Shown here in pieces: positions 1 through 7,332 of a stretch of DNA of 37,747 bases. This DNA comes from JAZDGL01 sp043806975 (lineage in GTDB: Bacteria; Patescibacteriota; Minisyncoccia; CAYZDR01): positions 1-37,747 of the forward strand of contig JAZDGL010000018.1 of NCBI GenBank assembly GCA_043806975.1, written 5' to 3'. Each line of letters begins with the position of its first letter. Position 1 is the first letter of the stretch. The notes under the pieces are model-generated. The model ran no database searches. It saw nothing but the letters and a program-made list of their open reading frames with translations, and was not told the origin of the DNA. Both the position numbers and the translations under genes were made by a program.

Positions 1-211
1 TTCTGAAACTTTTGAGATCTTGTTCTAGAATTTCATTGTTGTCGCAGAGGACAAGCCCTCTGCCGTTTTTGATTTGCTCCTTCGCCCAAAATGCGGCGAT
101 AATCGTTTTTCCCAGACCCGTTGCGATTGCCGCTAAAACCCGGGCTGACTTTGCAAAAGCCGCATTGATTAAACTCAAAAATTCTTTTTCGTAATCATAG
201 AGCTTTATCAT
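1..211 (-). CDS. DEAD/DEAH-type helicase, N-terminal part (runs off window)
   Basis: The first 70 codons of a minus-strand gene are visible, starting at the ATG at 211-209; the rest lies outside the window. It begins MIKLYDYEKEFLSLINAAF and carries a Walker A motif, ATGLGKT, about residue 33, followed by a segment like the beta strand after motif I (GLVLCDNNEILEQ). This is the start seen in superfamily 2 helicases of the type III restriction/UvrB-like (ResIII) group, where the N-terminal stretch wraps the query motif before the P-loop. An SD sequence AAGGAG lies about 8 bases upstream, and a consensus promoter lies at 314-342. Whether it is a stand-alone helicase or a restriction subunit cannot be decided from the fragment. 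Confidence 0.8.
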   Translation of the reverse strand, partial: MIKLYDYEKEFLSLINAAFAKSARVLAAIATGLGKTIIAAFWAKEQIKNGRGLVLCDNNEILEQDLKSFR

Positions 212-313
212 TTAATAACTCCTTTTCGCTATTTTTTTGCCAAAAAAAGCGATAGCTAACTGTTTTTAGGAAAAAATCTGTCATATTATTCGGTTTTTAA
301 TGTTCTAATAAAA

Positions 314-342
314 AATATAGCATAGCAAACTATATTTGTCAA
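314..342 (-). promoter_or_regulatory. Sigma70-type promoter for the helicase gene
   Basis: On the minus strand TTGACA (342-337) is followed by a 17-base spacer and TATATT (319-314). The predicted start is about 95 bases upstream of the helicase ATG. Confidence 0.75.
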
Positions 343-378
343 TGGCAAGTGACATAACTGCTCACCATCTCTTTCTCA

Positions 379-450
379 TTGTCACTCCGACCGAAGTAAT
401 TTCTGCTGGCAAAACAGAAATTACGAGCGGAGGAGTCTCTTCAATGTTTT
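379..450. repeat. Fragment of a GTCAT-type palindromic repeat
   Basis: It starts TGTCACTCCGACCGAAG and contains a perfect 10-bp stem, GTAATTTCTG (396-405) and CAGAAATTAC (415-424), followed by GGAGGAGTCTCTTC. The ends resemble those of the fuller element at 36073-36198. No coding sequence is apparent here. Confidence 0.6.
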
Positions 451-475
451 TTTGCAGAAAACCTAAAGTATATAT

Positions 476-634
476 ATAGCTCCCGCAAATAAATTTATTT
501 TAAAAACCCCCTTCATCCCCCCTTTCCAAGGGGGGAAATATCGGAATCCCTTTTCCGCCCAAGGCAGACCGCCTTGGGCGGTAATCTCCCTTTTCAAAGG
601 GAGAAAATATCGGAATTTGCTTTGCGGAAGCTAT
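476..634. repeat. TAGCTCCCGC-type element, copy 1 (159 bp)
   Basis: The ends are inverted repeats, ATAGCTCCCGCAAA on the left and TTTGCGGAAGCTAT on the right. Inside are small palindromes such as CCTTTCCAAGGGG and GCCCAAGG...CCTTGGGC, plus CTCCCTTTTCAAAGGGAG. No transposase is present. The same ends bound copies at 6819, 9392, 16538, 20576 and 26401, and a left-end-only copy at 30399. The architecture is that of a MITE or REP-like element. Confidence 0.85.
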
Positions 635-705
635 ATTATTTAAGGGATCCCTCCACTCGCCTCCGCCTGAATACAGGCGGAGCTCGGTCGGGATGACAAA
701 TAAGG
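635..705. repeat. Half of a GTCAT-type palindrome, inverted copy of 30328-30398
   Basis: The stretch with AAGGGATCCCTCCACTCG, the stem CCGCCTG...CAGGCGG and GGTCGGGATGACA recurs nearly unchanged, in opposite orientation, at 30328-30398. In both places it abuts the end of a TAGCTCCCGC-type element. It is intergenic. Confidence 0.75.
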
Positions 706-730
706 CAATGAACAGCCACCTTCCCACCTA

Positions 731-759
731 TTGACAATTTTTATAAAGAGTGCTATAAT
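731..759 (+). promoter_or_regulatory. Sigma70-type promoter for the 162-residue orphan gene
   Basis: TTGACA (731-736), 17-base spacer, TATAAT (754-759): a perfect consensus promoter. The transcript would have a leader of about 130 bases before the ATG at 895. The leader contains a possible small hairpin (AAAATTTG/CAAAATTTT) around 807-830, but nothing I recognise as a known riboswitch. Confidence 0.85.
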
Positions 760-894
760 TAGAATTAGATTAAATTTGGAGGAAAATCTTCGGAGGCGCT
801 TTTTTAAAATTTGTTGTTCAAAATTTTATTGTTGTTCTATTTGAAATTGGTATTCTTCTAAACTTATTTTTCAATATCTTTTGGGAGGGGAAAA

Positions 895-1383
895 ATGAAG
901 CAGAAACTGGAATTTGCAACTTTTTGGCAGAACGAAGAGCACTGGGATGCCTTTCGAAGTTGGTTTTCTCTTGAAAAATTTGATGTTATCCAAGCTATTT
1001 TTCAAGAATCGAACGATGCCAGCGATTTTTTAGTTGTTCTTCCTAAAAAAATTGCGGAAATTGCTTGGAACGAAGAGAACACGCGTTTTCCGAAAATAAT
1101 TTATAAGCTTCCTAATCCGGAAGAAATTTTTGCGGAGGTGGGCGAAGATAAGATTTTGCCTAATCTTCCTGGGAGGATTAGCAGGGATGTTTTTGGAAAT
1201 TGGATTTGCGAGCTGCATGAGCAAATCCTTCTCACGAAGTGGATTTTAGTGAATCATGAGAACAACATAAAAATTCCTCAAGGGAAAAGCTTGCGAAAGG
1301 CGGGTGATAAAAGTTTTGATCCATTGAGTGAATTAGTGGTTTTTGATAATGGGACAATCCATCGTCCTATTATTAGTTTTTAA
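895..1383 (+). CDS. Hypothetical protein, 162 residues
   Basis: Not recognised. It is a soluble, acidic, Trp-rich protein (WQNEEHWDAFRSWF near the N-terminus, NWICELHEQILLTKW around residue 108) with no signal peptide, membrane segment or obvious catalytic motif. The ATG at 895 is preceded by a strong SD, GGGAGGGG. The gene is a closed monocistronic unit: consensus promoter at 731-759, its own terminator at 1391-1428, and repeats on both sides. That layout, and a strong SD unlike the core genes nearby, suggests an accessory gene that is well expressed on its own. Function unknown. Confidence 0.75.
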   Translation: MKQKLEFATFWQNEEHWDAFRSWFSLEKFDVIQAIFQESNDASDFLVVLPKKIAEIAWNEENTRFPKIIYKLPNPEEIFAEVGEDKILPNLPGRISRDVFGNWICELHEQILLTKWILVNHENNIKIPQGKSLRKAGDKSFDPLSELVVFDNGTIHRPIISF

Positions 1384-1390
1384 AAAAAAT

Positions 1391-1428
1391 AAAAATGGGA
1401 ACGCAATTTTTTTGGCGTTCCCATTTTT
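1391..1428 (+). terminator. Intrinsic terminator after the orphan gene
   Basis: A perfect 14-bp stem, AAAAATGGGAACGC (1391-1404) with GCGTTCCCATTTTT (1415-1428), and a 10-base loop. A/T runs flank both sides, so it could work in both directions. Confidence 0.9.
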
Positions 1429-1476
1429 TAATTTAAAACTTGCTCTAGCTCTTGAGCATATTACTGAAAAGCCAAA

Positions 1477-1569
1477 GCGTCATCCTGAACGAAGTGGAGC
1501 GAAGTGAAGGATCCCGCATTTAAACTAAAAAAACGGGATTCTTCGCTCCTTTGTCGCTCAGAATGACGC
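1477..1569. repeat. GCGTCAT...ATGACGC palindromic element (93 bp)
   Basis: The ends are GCGTCATCCTGAACGAAG and the near-complement CTCAGAATGACGC. The arms carry GGAGCGAAG...GGATCCCGC and CGGGATTCTTCGCTCC. It is a stand-alone imperfect palindrome between the orphan gene and the mra operon. A half copy lies at 13616-13655. Confidence 0.75.
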
Positions 1570-1634
1570 AAAAACACTATTAGGCAATACGCTCCTTATG
1601 TGGAAAACTCTTTATTTTGGCTTTAATAAAGTGG

Positions 1635-1663
1635 TTGACCATAACATTTTAGTGGGATATAAT
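1635..1663 (+). promoter_or_regulatory. Promoter of the mraZ operon
   Basis: TTGACC (1635-1640), 17-base spacer, TATAAT (1658-1663). Transcription should start near 1670, giving a leader of about 105 bases before mraZ. The promoter overlaps and precedes the MraZ boxes. Confidence 0.85.
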
Positions 1664-1700
1664 GTAAGTAAGTGGATGCAAGTGGGGAATAGTGGGCGGA
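1651..1700 (+). promoter_or_regulatory. MraZ operator (AGTGG direct repeats)
   Basis: Direct repeats AGTGG(A/G) start at 1671, 1681 and 1691, exactly 10 bases apart, with a fourth (AGTGGG) in register at 1651 inside the promoter spacer. MraZ proteins are known to bind arrays of TGGGN repeats with about 10-base spacing upstream of mraZ. The position at the transcription start suggests autorepression, but this is inferred from placement. Confidence 0.8.
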
Positions 1701-1775
1701 TGATCTTAAAAAGAGAGAAATTTTGAGAATTTTTGGAAACTAAAATTTTAAACCTGAATTTTTGAGTTTATTTCT

Positions 1776-2204
1776 ATGTTTATAGGAGAATATCAGCACA
1801 CAATTGACGAAAAAGGAAGGCTTGCAGTTCCTGCAAAATTCAGGAAATTTTTAAGCAAAGGCGCGGTAGTTACGAGAGGGCTGGATAATTGTTTGTTTTT
1901 GTATCCGATTGATGAATGGAAAAATTTGGCAGGAAAAATCAGCAGTTTACCGTTAGGGCAGGCGAACACGAGAGCTTTTTCCCGATTGATGTTAGCGGGA
2001 GCTATGGATGCGGAGCTGGATAAACAGGGCAGAATAATCATTCCAGACTATTTGAGAAAATTTGGGAAAATTTCTAAAAAGGTTGTTTTGGCAGGTCTCT
2101 ATAATAGAATTGAAATTTGGGATGAGGCAGAATGGGAGAAATTCAAAGCAAATACAGAAAAAGAAAGTGTTGATATCGCTGAAAAGCTAGGAGAAATAGT
2201 ATAA
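1776..2204 (+). CDS. mraZ: Transcriptional regulator MraZ
   Basis: A 142-residue protein with two AbrB/SpoVT-like halves: GEYQHTIDEKGRLAVPAKFR at residues 4-23 and DAELDKQGRIIIPDYLRK around 78-95, the duplicated fold typical of MraZ. Length matches the family (about 140-150). MraZ is a DNA-binding ring protein that controls the division and cell-wall cluster. It is the first gene of an operon with rsmH, ftsL, ftsI and murF, with its own likely operator just upstream (1651-1700). No SD is evident before the ATG. Confidence 0.96.
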   Translation: MFIGEYQHTIDEKGRLAVPAKFRKFLSKGAVVTRGLDNCLFLYPIDEWKNLAGKISSLPLGQANTRAFSRLMLAGAMDAELDKQGRIIIPDYLRKFGKISKKVVLAGLYNRIEIWDEAEWEKFKANTEKESVDIAEKLGEIV

Positions 2205-2244
2205 AGCTTTAAACTGAAAGAATTTGTAATCCATAATTTATTTG

Positions 2245-3108
2245 ATGACACATATTCCGGTTTTACTAAGTGAAATTTTGGCATTTTTAAACCCTCAGCC
2301 CGGTCAAATTTTTATTGATTGCACAGTTGGAGGCGGCGGTCATTTCAAGGAAATTTACAAAAAAATTCAGCCGAATGGGAGAATTTTAGGAATTGATTTT
2401 AACGCGCAGGCAGTAGGGAATTTAAAGGCGGAAAATTTAAAAGGAGCGGCGCTGGTTCAGGATAACTTTAAAAATTTAAGAAAAATTGCCGAAAAGGAGA
2501 ATTTTTTAGAAGCAGATGGGATTTTGATGGATTTAGGCTTTTCAAGCATAGAATTAGAAAGCGGCATTGGATTATCTTTTTTAAAAGATGAGCCGCTGGA
2601 TATGCGAATTGACAGCCGATCGGAAATTTCCGCTAAAGATATTGTGAATAGCTGGCAAGAAGATGATTTAATAAAAATTTTCTCTGAATATGGCGAAGAA
2701 AGATTTTCAAAAAGAATTGCGAAGGAAATTGTAAATTCAAGAAAAACAAAAAAAATACAGACTACTTTTGAGCTCGTTGATACAATCAAAAAAGCGATTC
2801 CTCCAAAATTTCGTTATGGGAAAATTCATTTTTCCACAAAAGTTTTTCAGGCATTGAGGATTGCAGTAAATAATGAATTGGAAAATTTGGAAGAAGCGCT
2901 AAAATTGGCAGAAGAAAGCTTGGTTTTAGGCGGAAAAATAGCTGTAATATCTTTTCATTCAGGGGAAGACAGGATAGTGAAAAATTTTTTCAGATCGTCG
3001 GAAAAATTAAAAATTTTGACAAAAAAACCGATTATTCCAAAGGAAGATGAGGTTAAAGAGAACCCAAGAAGCAGAAGCGCCAAATTGAGAGTAGCGGAAA
3101 GAATTTAA
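2245..3108 (+). CDS. rsmH: 16S rRNA m4C1402 methyltransferase RsmH
   Basis: A 287-residue SAM-dependent methyltransferase (MraW family) that N4-methylates C1402 of 16S rRNA. Seen features are the N-terminal HIPVLLSEILAFL, the SAM-binding IDCTVGGGGHF at about residues 25-35, DGILMDLGFSS with its typical DLGxSS signature, and the late HFSTKVFQALRIAVNNEL and VISFHSGEDRIVK blocks. Length is slightly below the usual 300-315. I chose the ATG at 2245; an in-frame TTG lies directly before it. It follows mraZ by 40 bases in the usual order. Confidence 0.96.
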   Translation: MTHIPVLLSEILAFLNPQPGQIFIDCTVGGGGHFKEIYKKIQPNGRILGIDFNAQAVGNLKAENLKGAALVQDNFKNLRKIAEKENFLEADGILMDLGFSSIELESGIGLSFLKDEPLDMRIDSRSEISAKDIVNSWQEDDLIKIFSEYGEERFSKRIAKEIVNSRKTKKIQTTFELVDTIKKAIPPKFRYGKIHFSTKVFQALRIAVNNELENLEEALKLAEESLVLGGKIAVISFHSGEDRIVKNFFRSSEKLKILTKKPIIPKEDEVKENPRSRSAKLRVAERI

Positions 3109-3189
3109 AAAGATGGTTGCAAGGGTATTGGATGATTAGGGCGGTTATAAAAACGAAAAAAATCAAAAATAATAGAAAGCAAAACAATT

Positions 3190-3501
3190 ATGAATATCAA
3201 AAAGAAAAAACAAAATAATTATACGGGAAAATTTATTTTAGCATTTTTAGTTTTGGGACTTTTAGCATCTGCTTGTTTTTATATGTTTCAAGTTAACAGC
3301 ATTGCTTCGGGAGGATTTAAAATTTCTGAAATTGATAAAAAAATTATAAAAACTGAAAAAGATATTGAAGGCTTGAAATTAGAATCTTCAAAACTTCAAT
3401 CTATAACTATTTTAAAGGCGGCTTCTGAAAAATTTGGAATGGCGCGAACGGCGCATCCAGAATTTCTTAGGCTGGAAGGAGGAGTGGCTTTAAATAAGTA
3501 A
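3190..3501 (+). CDS. ftsL: FtsL/DivIC-like septum protein
   Basis: A 103-residue bitopic membrane protein: a lysine-rich cytoplasmic start, one membrane segment at about residues 14-34 (KFILAFLVLGLLASACFYMF), then a coiled-coil-like stretch (KISEIDKKIIKTEKDIEGL and on), and a C-terminal part with EKFGMARTAHPE. FtsL sequences are poorly conserved, so the call rests on size, topology and position between rsmH and the division transpeptidase, its standard place. It would bridge divisome components. The name is positional rather than similarity-based. Confidence 0.75.
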   Translation: MNIKKKKQNNYTGKFILAFLVLGLLASACFYMFQVNSIASGGFKISEIDKKIIKTEKDIEGLKLESSKLQSITILKAASEKFGMARTAHPEFLRLEGGVALNK

Positions 3502-3518
3502 TGGACGCGGATAAATAA

Positions 3519-5402
3519 ATGAGAAAGGAATCGGCAAAATCTTGGCAAGCGAGTTTTATTTTTTTTATTGAAATTTTGGGGCTGATTGCGCTAGTCTCCC
3601 GTTTAGCTTATTTGCAGGTTTTCAAATTCCCTCAATTTAAGACTGCTGCGGAGGATCAGCGCAAACTTTTTCGCGAAATTAGCCCAAAAAGGGGCAAGAT
3701 ATTTGTTTCTGATATAAATAATGATTTTTTTTCGGTTGCAGTGAATAAAAAAAGTTTTCTTTTTTATATTGTCCCCAAAGAGATTAAGGAAAAAGATGAT
3801 TTTATAGAGAAAATAGCGCCTATTTTAGCTGTGGAGGAGCGGAGGGCAGATCAGGAATTGCAAATGGCGATGAGCAGGGTTGAGGCGCAAGAAAAAGATG
3901 ATGAAAAAGAAAAGCTGGTGAGGCTAGGGAATGAAAATTTAGAAAATATAGCGGGTTTGAAAGATGAAGGCGGCGGGGGCGAGAAAGATGAGAATTTTTT
4001 TCTTGAAGAAGCTAAAAAAATGCTTAAAAGGCGGCTTGAAAATATGAATGATCCGTATGAAGCGGTGTCGGATAATATCAGCGAGGAGGCGGTTGAAGAA
4101 ATTCGCGGTTTGAAGCTGGCAGGTGTTTATTTTACATCTTTTTATAAAAGATATTATCCTGAGCAGGAATTTGCGGCGGAAATACTAGGTTTTATGGGGT
4201 ATAAAGATGATAAAATTACGGGTAGGTATGGCGTTGAGGAGTCTTTAAATGAAGAATTGGAAGGGCGATCGGGATCAATTTTGGGGGAAAAGGATTCGCA
4301 GGGGAGGCTGGTCGCGATAGGGGAAAAGAAGCTTAACCCTGTTCAAGATGGATGCGATATCTATCTTACTATTGATAGAAATGTTCAGTATAAGGCGCAG
4401 GAAATTTTAAAAGAAGCCGCGGAAGAATATAAAATTAAATCTGGATCTGTGATTGTGATGGATCCAAAAACAGGAAGAATTTTGGCTATGGCTGATTGGC
4501 CGACATTCAATCCGAATTATTATGGTAGGTTTGATTTAGAAGGTCTGCAAAACGGAGCAATCCAAAAACTTTATGAGCCGGGTTCAATTTTGAAAATTAT
4601 AACTGTTGCGGCGGCGATGAATGAAAATAAAATCAGTCCGAATAGTATTTTTGAAGATAAGGGTTTCGTGGAGATCGGGGGGAAAATTATAAAAAATTCC
4701 GATCCAAAGCCGCAGGGAGTTGTTTCTATTGTGGAAGTTTTGGAAAAATCTTTAAATACGGGAGCTATTTTTGCGCAACAGCAAATTGCAGAAGAAATAT
4801 TTCTTGACTATATCCGCAAATTTAATTTAGACAAAAAAACTGGCGTGGAGTTGTTGGGCGAGGCCGTTGGGAATATTCGTTCATTGGAAGAAAGACCTTA
4901 CAATGCAGTAAATTATGCGTCTGCTTCGTTTGGACAAGGGGTTGCATTAACTTCTTTAGAAATTTCTTCGGCAGTTTGCGCGATTGCGAACAAAGGAATG
5001 ATGATGAAGCCGTATATTATTGAAAAGATTGAAAAAAATGGGCAAAAAATAATTACGGATCCTAAAGAAACTGGACAGGCGGTCTCGCCTGCGACAGCGC
5101 TAAAAATTGGAGCGATGATGGTGAATGTGGTAAAAAATGGGTCTGGTTCGGGCGCCATGGTGGATGGATATAATGTTGCGGGGAAAACAGGGACTGCTCA
5201 AATCGCAGAAGATGGAAAATATACGGATCGTTCCATCCATTCTTTTGTGGGTTTTGCGCCGCTGGAAGATCCTGTTTTTTCTGTGTTTGTAAGGCTTGAT
5301 GATCCGGAGGGTTTTCGTTTTTCTTCGGCAACTGCTGCTCCAACATTTGGCAAAATAGCCAAATTTCTGTTAGAGTATTATGCGATACCGCCAAATAATT
5401 AA
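3519..5402 (+). CDS. ftsI: Division-specific peptidoglycan transpeptidase (FtsI/PBP2B-like)
   Basis: A 627-residue class B penicillin-binding protein. One N-terminal membrane anchor (about residues 11-29) is followed by a PBP dimerisation domain and a transpeptidase domain. Active-site motifs: SxxK as S356-ILK (in YEPGSILK), SxN as S411-LN, and KTG at K556-TG (in AGKTGTAQ). It cross-links septal peptidoglycan outside the membrane. A highly charged insert at about residues 105-170 (rich in E, K, D and with GGGG) interrupts the non-catalytic domain and is unlike usual FtsI. The gene follows ftsL by 17 bases and precedes murF by 9. Confidence 0.93.
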   Translation: MRKESAKSWQASFIFFIEILGLIALVSRLAYLQVFKFPQFKTAAEDQRKLFREISPKRGKIFVSDINNDFFSVAVNKKSFLFYIVPKEIKEKDDFIEKIAPILAVEERRADQELQMAMSRVEAQEKDDEKEKLVRLGNENLENIAGLKDEGGGGEKDENFFLEEAKKMLKRRLENMNDPYEAVSDNISEEAVEEIRGLKLAGVYFTSFYKRYYPEQEFAAEILGFMGYKDDKITGRYGVEESLNEELEGRSGSILGEKDSQGRLVAIGEKKLNPVQDGCDIYLTIDRNVQYKAQEILKEAAEEYKIKSGSVIVMDPKTGRILAMADWPTFNPNYYGRFDLEGLQNGAIQKLYEPGSILKIITVAAAMNENKISPNSIFEDKGFVEIGGKIIKNSDPKPQGVVSIVEVLEKSLNTGAIFAQQQIAEEIFLDYIRKFNLDKKTGVELLGEAVGNIRSLEERPYNAVNYASASFGQGVALTSLEISSAVCAIANKGMMMKPYIIEKIEKNGQKIITDPKETGQAVSPATALKIGAMMVNVVKNGSGSGAMVDGYNVAGKTGTAQIAEDGKYTDRSIHSFVGFAPLEDPVFSVFVRLDDPEGFRFSSATAAPTFGKIAKFLLEYYAIPPNN

Positions 5403-5411
5403 ATTCAATAT

Positions 5412-6695
5412 ATGAAATCGTTTATTGCAAAAATTCTTAAATTTTTTGCCAAAAGAGCAATTAAAAAAAATAACCCGATTGTGATCGGAATTACTGGAAG
5501 CGTAGGGAAAACAGGCGCAAAACACACTGTTTCTTATATTTTAGATAAGTTCTTTTTTACGGGCGGAAGTATAAAAAATTATAATAATGAAATAGGTTAT
5601 CCACTGTCTATTTTAGGGATAGATTCTGCTTCAAAAAGTGTTTTGGCTTGGGCAAAGATACTTTTTTTGGCATTTAAAAAAGCATATTTTAATTCTGATT
5701 TTCCGGAAGTGCTGGTTTTAGAGCTGGCGGCAAGGAAACCTGGCGATATTGATTATTTAGGCGAGATTGCTGAATTTGATGCGGTAATCATAACAGCAAT
5801 TGGACCTTCTCATATTGAAAAGTTTGGTTCAATTAAGCAAATTGCCAAAGAGAAATTTAGTATTGCCAAGCATTTAAAGAAAAATGGCAAGCTGATTTAT
5901 AATTTTGACGATGAGATAGTCCGCGAAGCGGCGAAAACCGTGAAAGCGGATTGTATTTCGTATGGATTTAATAAAGGCGCGGATTTTCAAGCAGTTTCGG
6001 GCAAGGATATAAATTTAAATTTTGATGAAAATGGAAATTTTATTGGAAGCGGTTTTAAAGTTGAAAGGGCGGGTTCTTTTATGCCAATTCGCCTTGTAAA
6101 TGTTATTAGCAAGGCGCAGGCTTATTCTGTTTTAGCGGGATTAGTTGTGAGCGATGTTTTTAATATCAATTTAGTTGAAGCCGTTGAAAGGTTAAAAGAT
6201 TTGCCGGCTTTCCCCGGCAGAATGAGTTTAATTTCTGGTATTGAAGAAACTTTAATTATTGATGATTCGTATAATGCGTCGCCCGCCTCAATGGAAATGG
6301 CGCTGGAATCATTGGGAGAATTTAAAAATAGAAGGCGGATTGCCGCGCTGGGAGATATGTTGGAACTAGGCAGTTTTTCTGAAAAATATCATAGGCAGGT
6401 TGGGAAGGCGGCGGCAAAAACGGCTAATTTACTTTTTCTTGTTGGGGGAGAGGTTTTATTTCTTAAAAAAGAAGCGCTGGCAGCAGGGATGAAAGAAAAT
6501 CGCATCAAACATTTTTCTTCTTCTGCGGAAGCAGCGAAGGCAATAAAAGACGAAATTAAGAAAGGGGATGTAGTTTTGGTTAAAGGTTCCCAATCAATGA
6601 GGATGGAGAAAATTGTTGAAGCGATTATGGCAGATTCTGAAAAGGCGGAGGAATTGCTGGTGAGGCAGGAGAAGGAGTGGAAAAAATCCAATTAG
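5412..6695 (+). CDS. murF: Mur ligase, UDP-MurNAc-tripeptide:D-Ala-D-Ala ligase type
   Basis: A 427-residue Mur ligase with central ATPase and C-terminal domains. The P-loop is GITGSVGKTGAKHT near residue 26; further motifs are YNNEIGYP (MurF-type), LELAARKPGDI, AIGPSHIEKFGS and the junction FPGRMSL..TLIIDDSYNASP, the MurF hallmark. It adds D-Ala-D-Ala to the UDP-MurNAc peptide in the cytoplasm. The N-terminal substrate domain is almost absent: the P-loop starts at about residue 30, against about 110 in E. coli MurF, so substrate recognition may differ. It is the last gene of the mra operon; other mur/fts genes must lie elsewhere. Confidence 0.88.
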   Translation: MKSFIAKILKFFAKRAIKKNNPIVIGITGSVGKTGAKHTVSYILDKFFFTGGSIKNYNNEIGYPLSILGIDSASKSVLAWAKILFLAFKKAYFNSDFPEVLVLELAARKPGDIDYLGEIAEFDAVIITAIGPSHIEKFGSIKQIAKEKFSIAKHLKKNGKLIYNFDDEIVREAAKTVKADCISYGFNKGADFQAVSGKDINLNFDENGNFIGSGFKVERAGSFMPIRLVNVISKAQAYSVLAGLVVSDVFNINLVEAVERLKDLPAFPGRMSLISGIEETLIIDDSYNASPASMEMALESLGEFKNRRRIAALGDMLELGSFSEKYHRQVGKAAAKTANLLFLVGGEVLFLKKEALAAGMKENRIKHFSSSAEAAKAIKDEIKKGDVVLVKGSQSMRMEKIVEAIMADSEKAEELLVRQEKEWKKSN

Positions 6696-6730
6696 CAAGG
6701 AGCAATGATCAATGAGCAATAAAAAACTAA

Positions 6731-6757
6731 AAAATCAGGTTAAATTCCTGATTTTAA
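6731..6757 (+). terminator. Terminator of the mra operon
   Basis: Stem AAAATCAGG (6731-6739) and CCTGATTTT (6747-6755) with a 7-base loop, 36 bases after murF. The T run is short, so strength is uncertain. Confidence 0.7.
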
Positions 6758-6818
6758 AATTAATTATTGCAAATTGAAAATTGTTTTTTCTTCGGCTGTA
6801 GCTTATAAGAGTGAAGGT

Positions 6819-6979
6819 ATAGCTCCCGCAAAATAAATTCTGATATTTTCCCCTTTAATAAGGGGGGATTGAAGGGGGGTTTTAATATTTTCTCCCTTTT
6901 AGAAGGGAGATTACCGCCCAAGGCGGTCTGCCTTGGGTAGAAGAGGGATTTTAAAATAAATTTGTTTTGCGGGAGCTAT
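6819..6979. repeat. TAGCTCCCGC-type element, copy 2 (161 bp)
   Basis: Left end ATAGCTCCCGCAAAATAAAT and right end TTTGTTTTGCGGGAGCTAT are inverted repeats. Inside are CCCCTTTAATAAGGGGGG, CTCCCTTTTAGAAGGGAG and CCCAAGGCGGTCTGCCTTGGG palindromes. Its right end is 3 bases from the 3' end of the tRNA-Glu gene. The flanking bases would be compatible with a TA target. Confidence 0.88.
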
Positions 6980-6982
6980 AAG

Positions 6983-7054
6983 TACCGCTACGGGGAGTTG
7001 AACCCCGGTTTTCAGGATGAGAACCTGATGTCCTAACCACTAGACGATAGCGGC
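6983..7054 (-). tRNA. tRNA-Glu (anticodon CTC)
   Basis: The minus strand folds as a cloverleaf: acceptor GCCGCTA/TAGCGGT, D arm GTC..GAC, anticodon stem TCAGG/CCTGA with loop TTCTCAT (anticodon CTC), T stem CGGGG/CCCCG with loop TTCAACT, discriminator A. CCA is not encoded. It reads GAG codons. Confidence 0.93.
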
Positions 7055-7111
7055 GCTGGGTAAACTAGCATTATTTAATTTATATCACAAAAAAAGCGGT
7101 TTGTCTATTAA

Positions 7112-7143
7112 GAAAAGGAAAGCCGCCCGAGATAGGGGGCGGC
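7112..7143 (-). terminator. Terminator of the 52-residue gene
   Basis: On the minus strand the stem GCCGCCC/GGGCGGC (7143-7137 and 7128-7122) with an 8-base loop is followed by TTTCCTTTTCTT. It lies 19 bases after the stop codon at 7163. Confidence 0.85.
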
Positions 7144-7162
7144 CATGAAAAGGTTGCTGTTG

Positions 7163-7321
7163 CTATTGTTTGTTAAAAAATGGTTGTCGGTAAATCGGAG
7201 CTGCATTTGGTCGCGGAGATTTATAATTTGGTTCGTGAGTTTGCTTTCCAGCTCCTCCAAGCCCAACAAACGGGCGGACTGGAACTTTCATAATTTCGTT
7301 TTTTTTAACTTCTTTTTTCAT
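7163..7321 (-). CDS. Small orphan protein, 52 residues
   Basis: Not recognised. It starts MKKEVKKNEIMKVPVRPFVG and ends PIYRQPFFNKQ; it is basic, proline-rich and hydrophilic, with a Gly-rich turn GLGGAGK that is too short to be a P-loop in a folded NTPase. There is no membrane segment and no cysteine. The ATG at 7321 is preceded by GGGGGG as a strong SD. It is a complete transcription unit: consensus promoter at 7416-7444, hairpin in the leader at 7333-7372, and terminator at 7112-7143. Full signals and an intact frame argue that it is real; it may be disordered and nucleic-acid or ribosome binding, but that is a guess. Confidence 0.65.
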   Translation of the reverse strand: MKKEVKKNEIMKVPVRPFVGLGGAGKQTHEPNYKSPRPNAAPIYRQPFFNKQ

Positions 7322-7332
7322 AAATTCCCCCC

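Noticed and set aside
500..727. 75-codon minus-strand frame
   Set aside because: Made wholly of repeat copies (copy 1 and the GTCAT half-palindrome).
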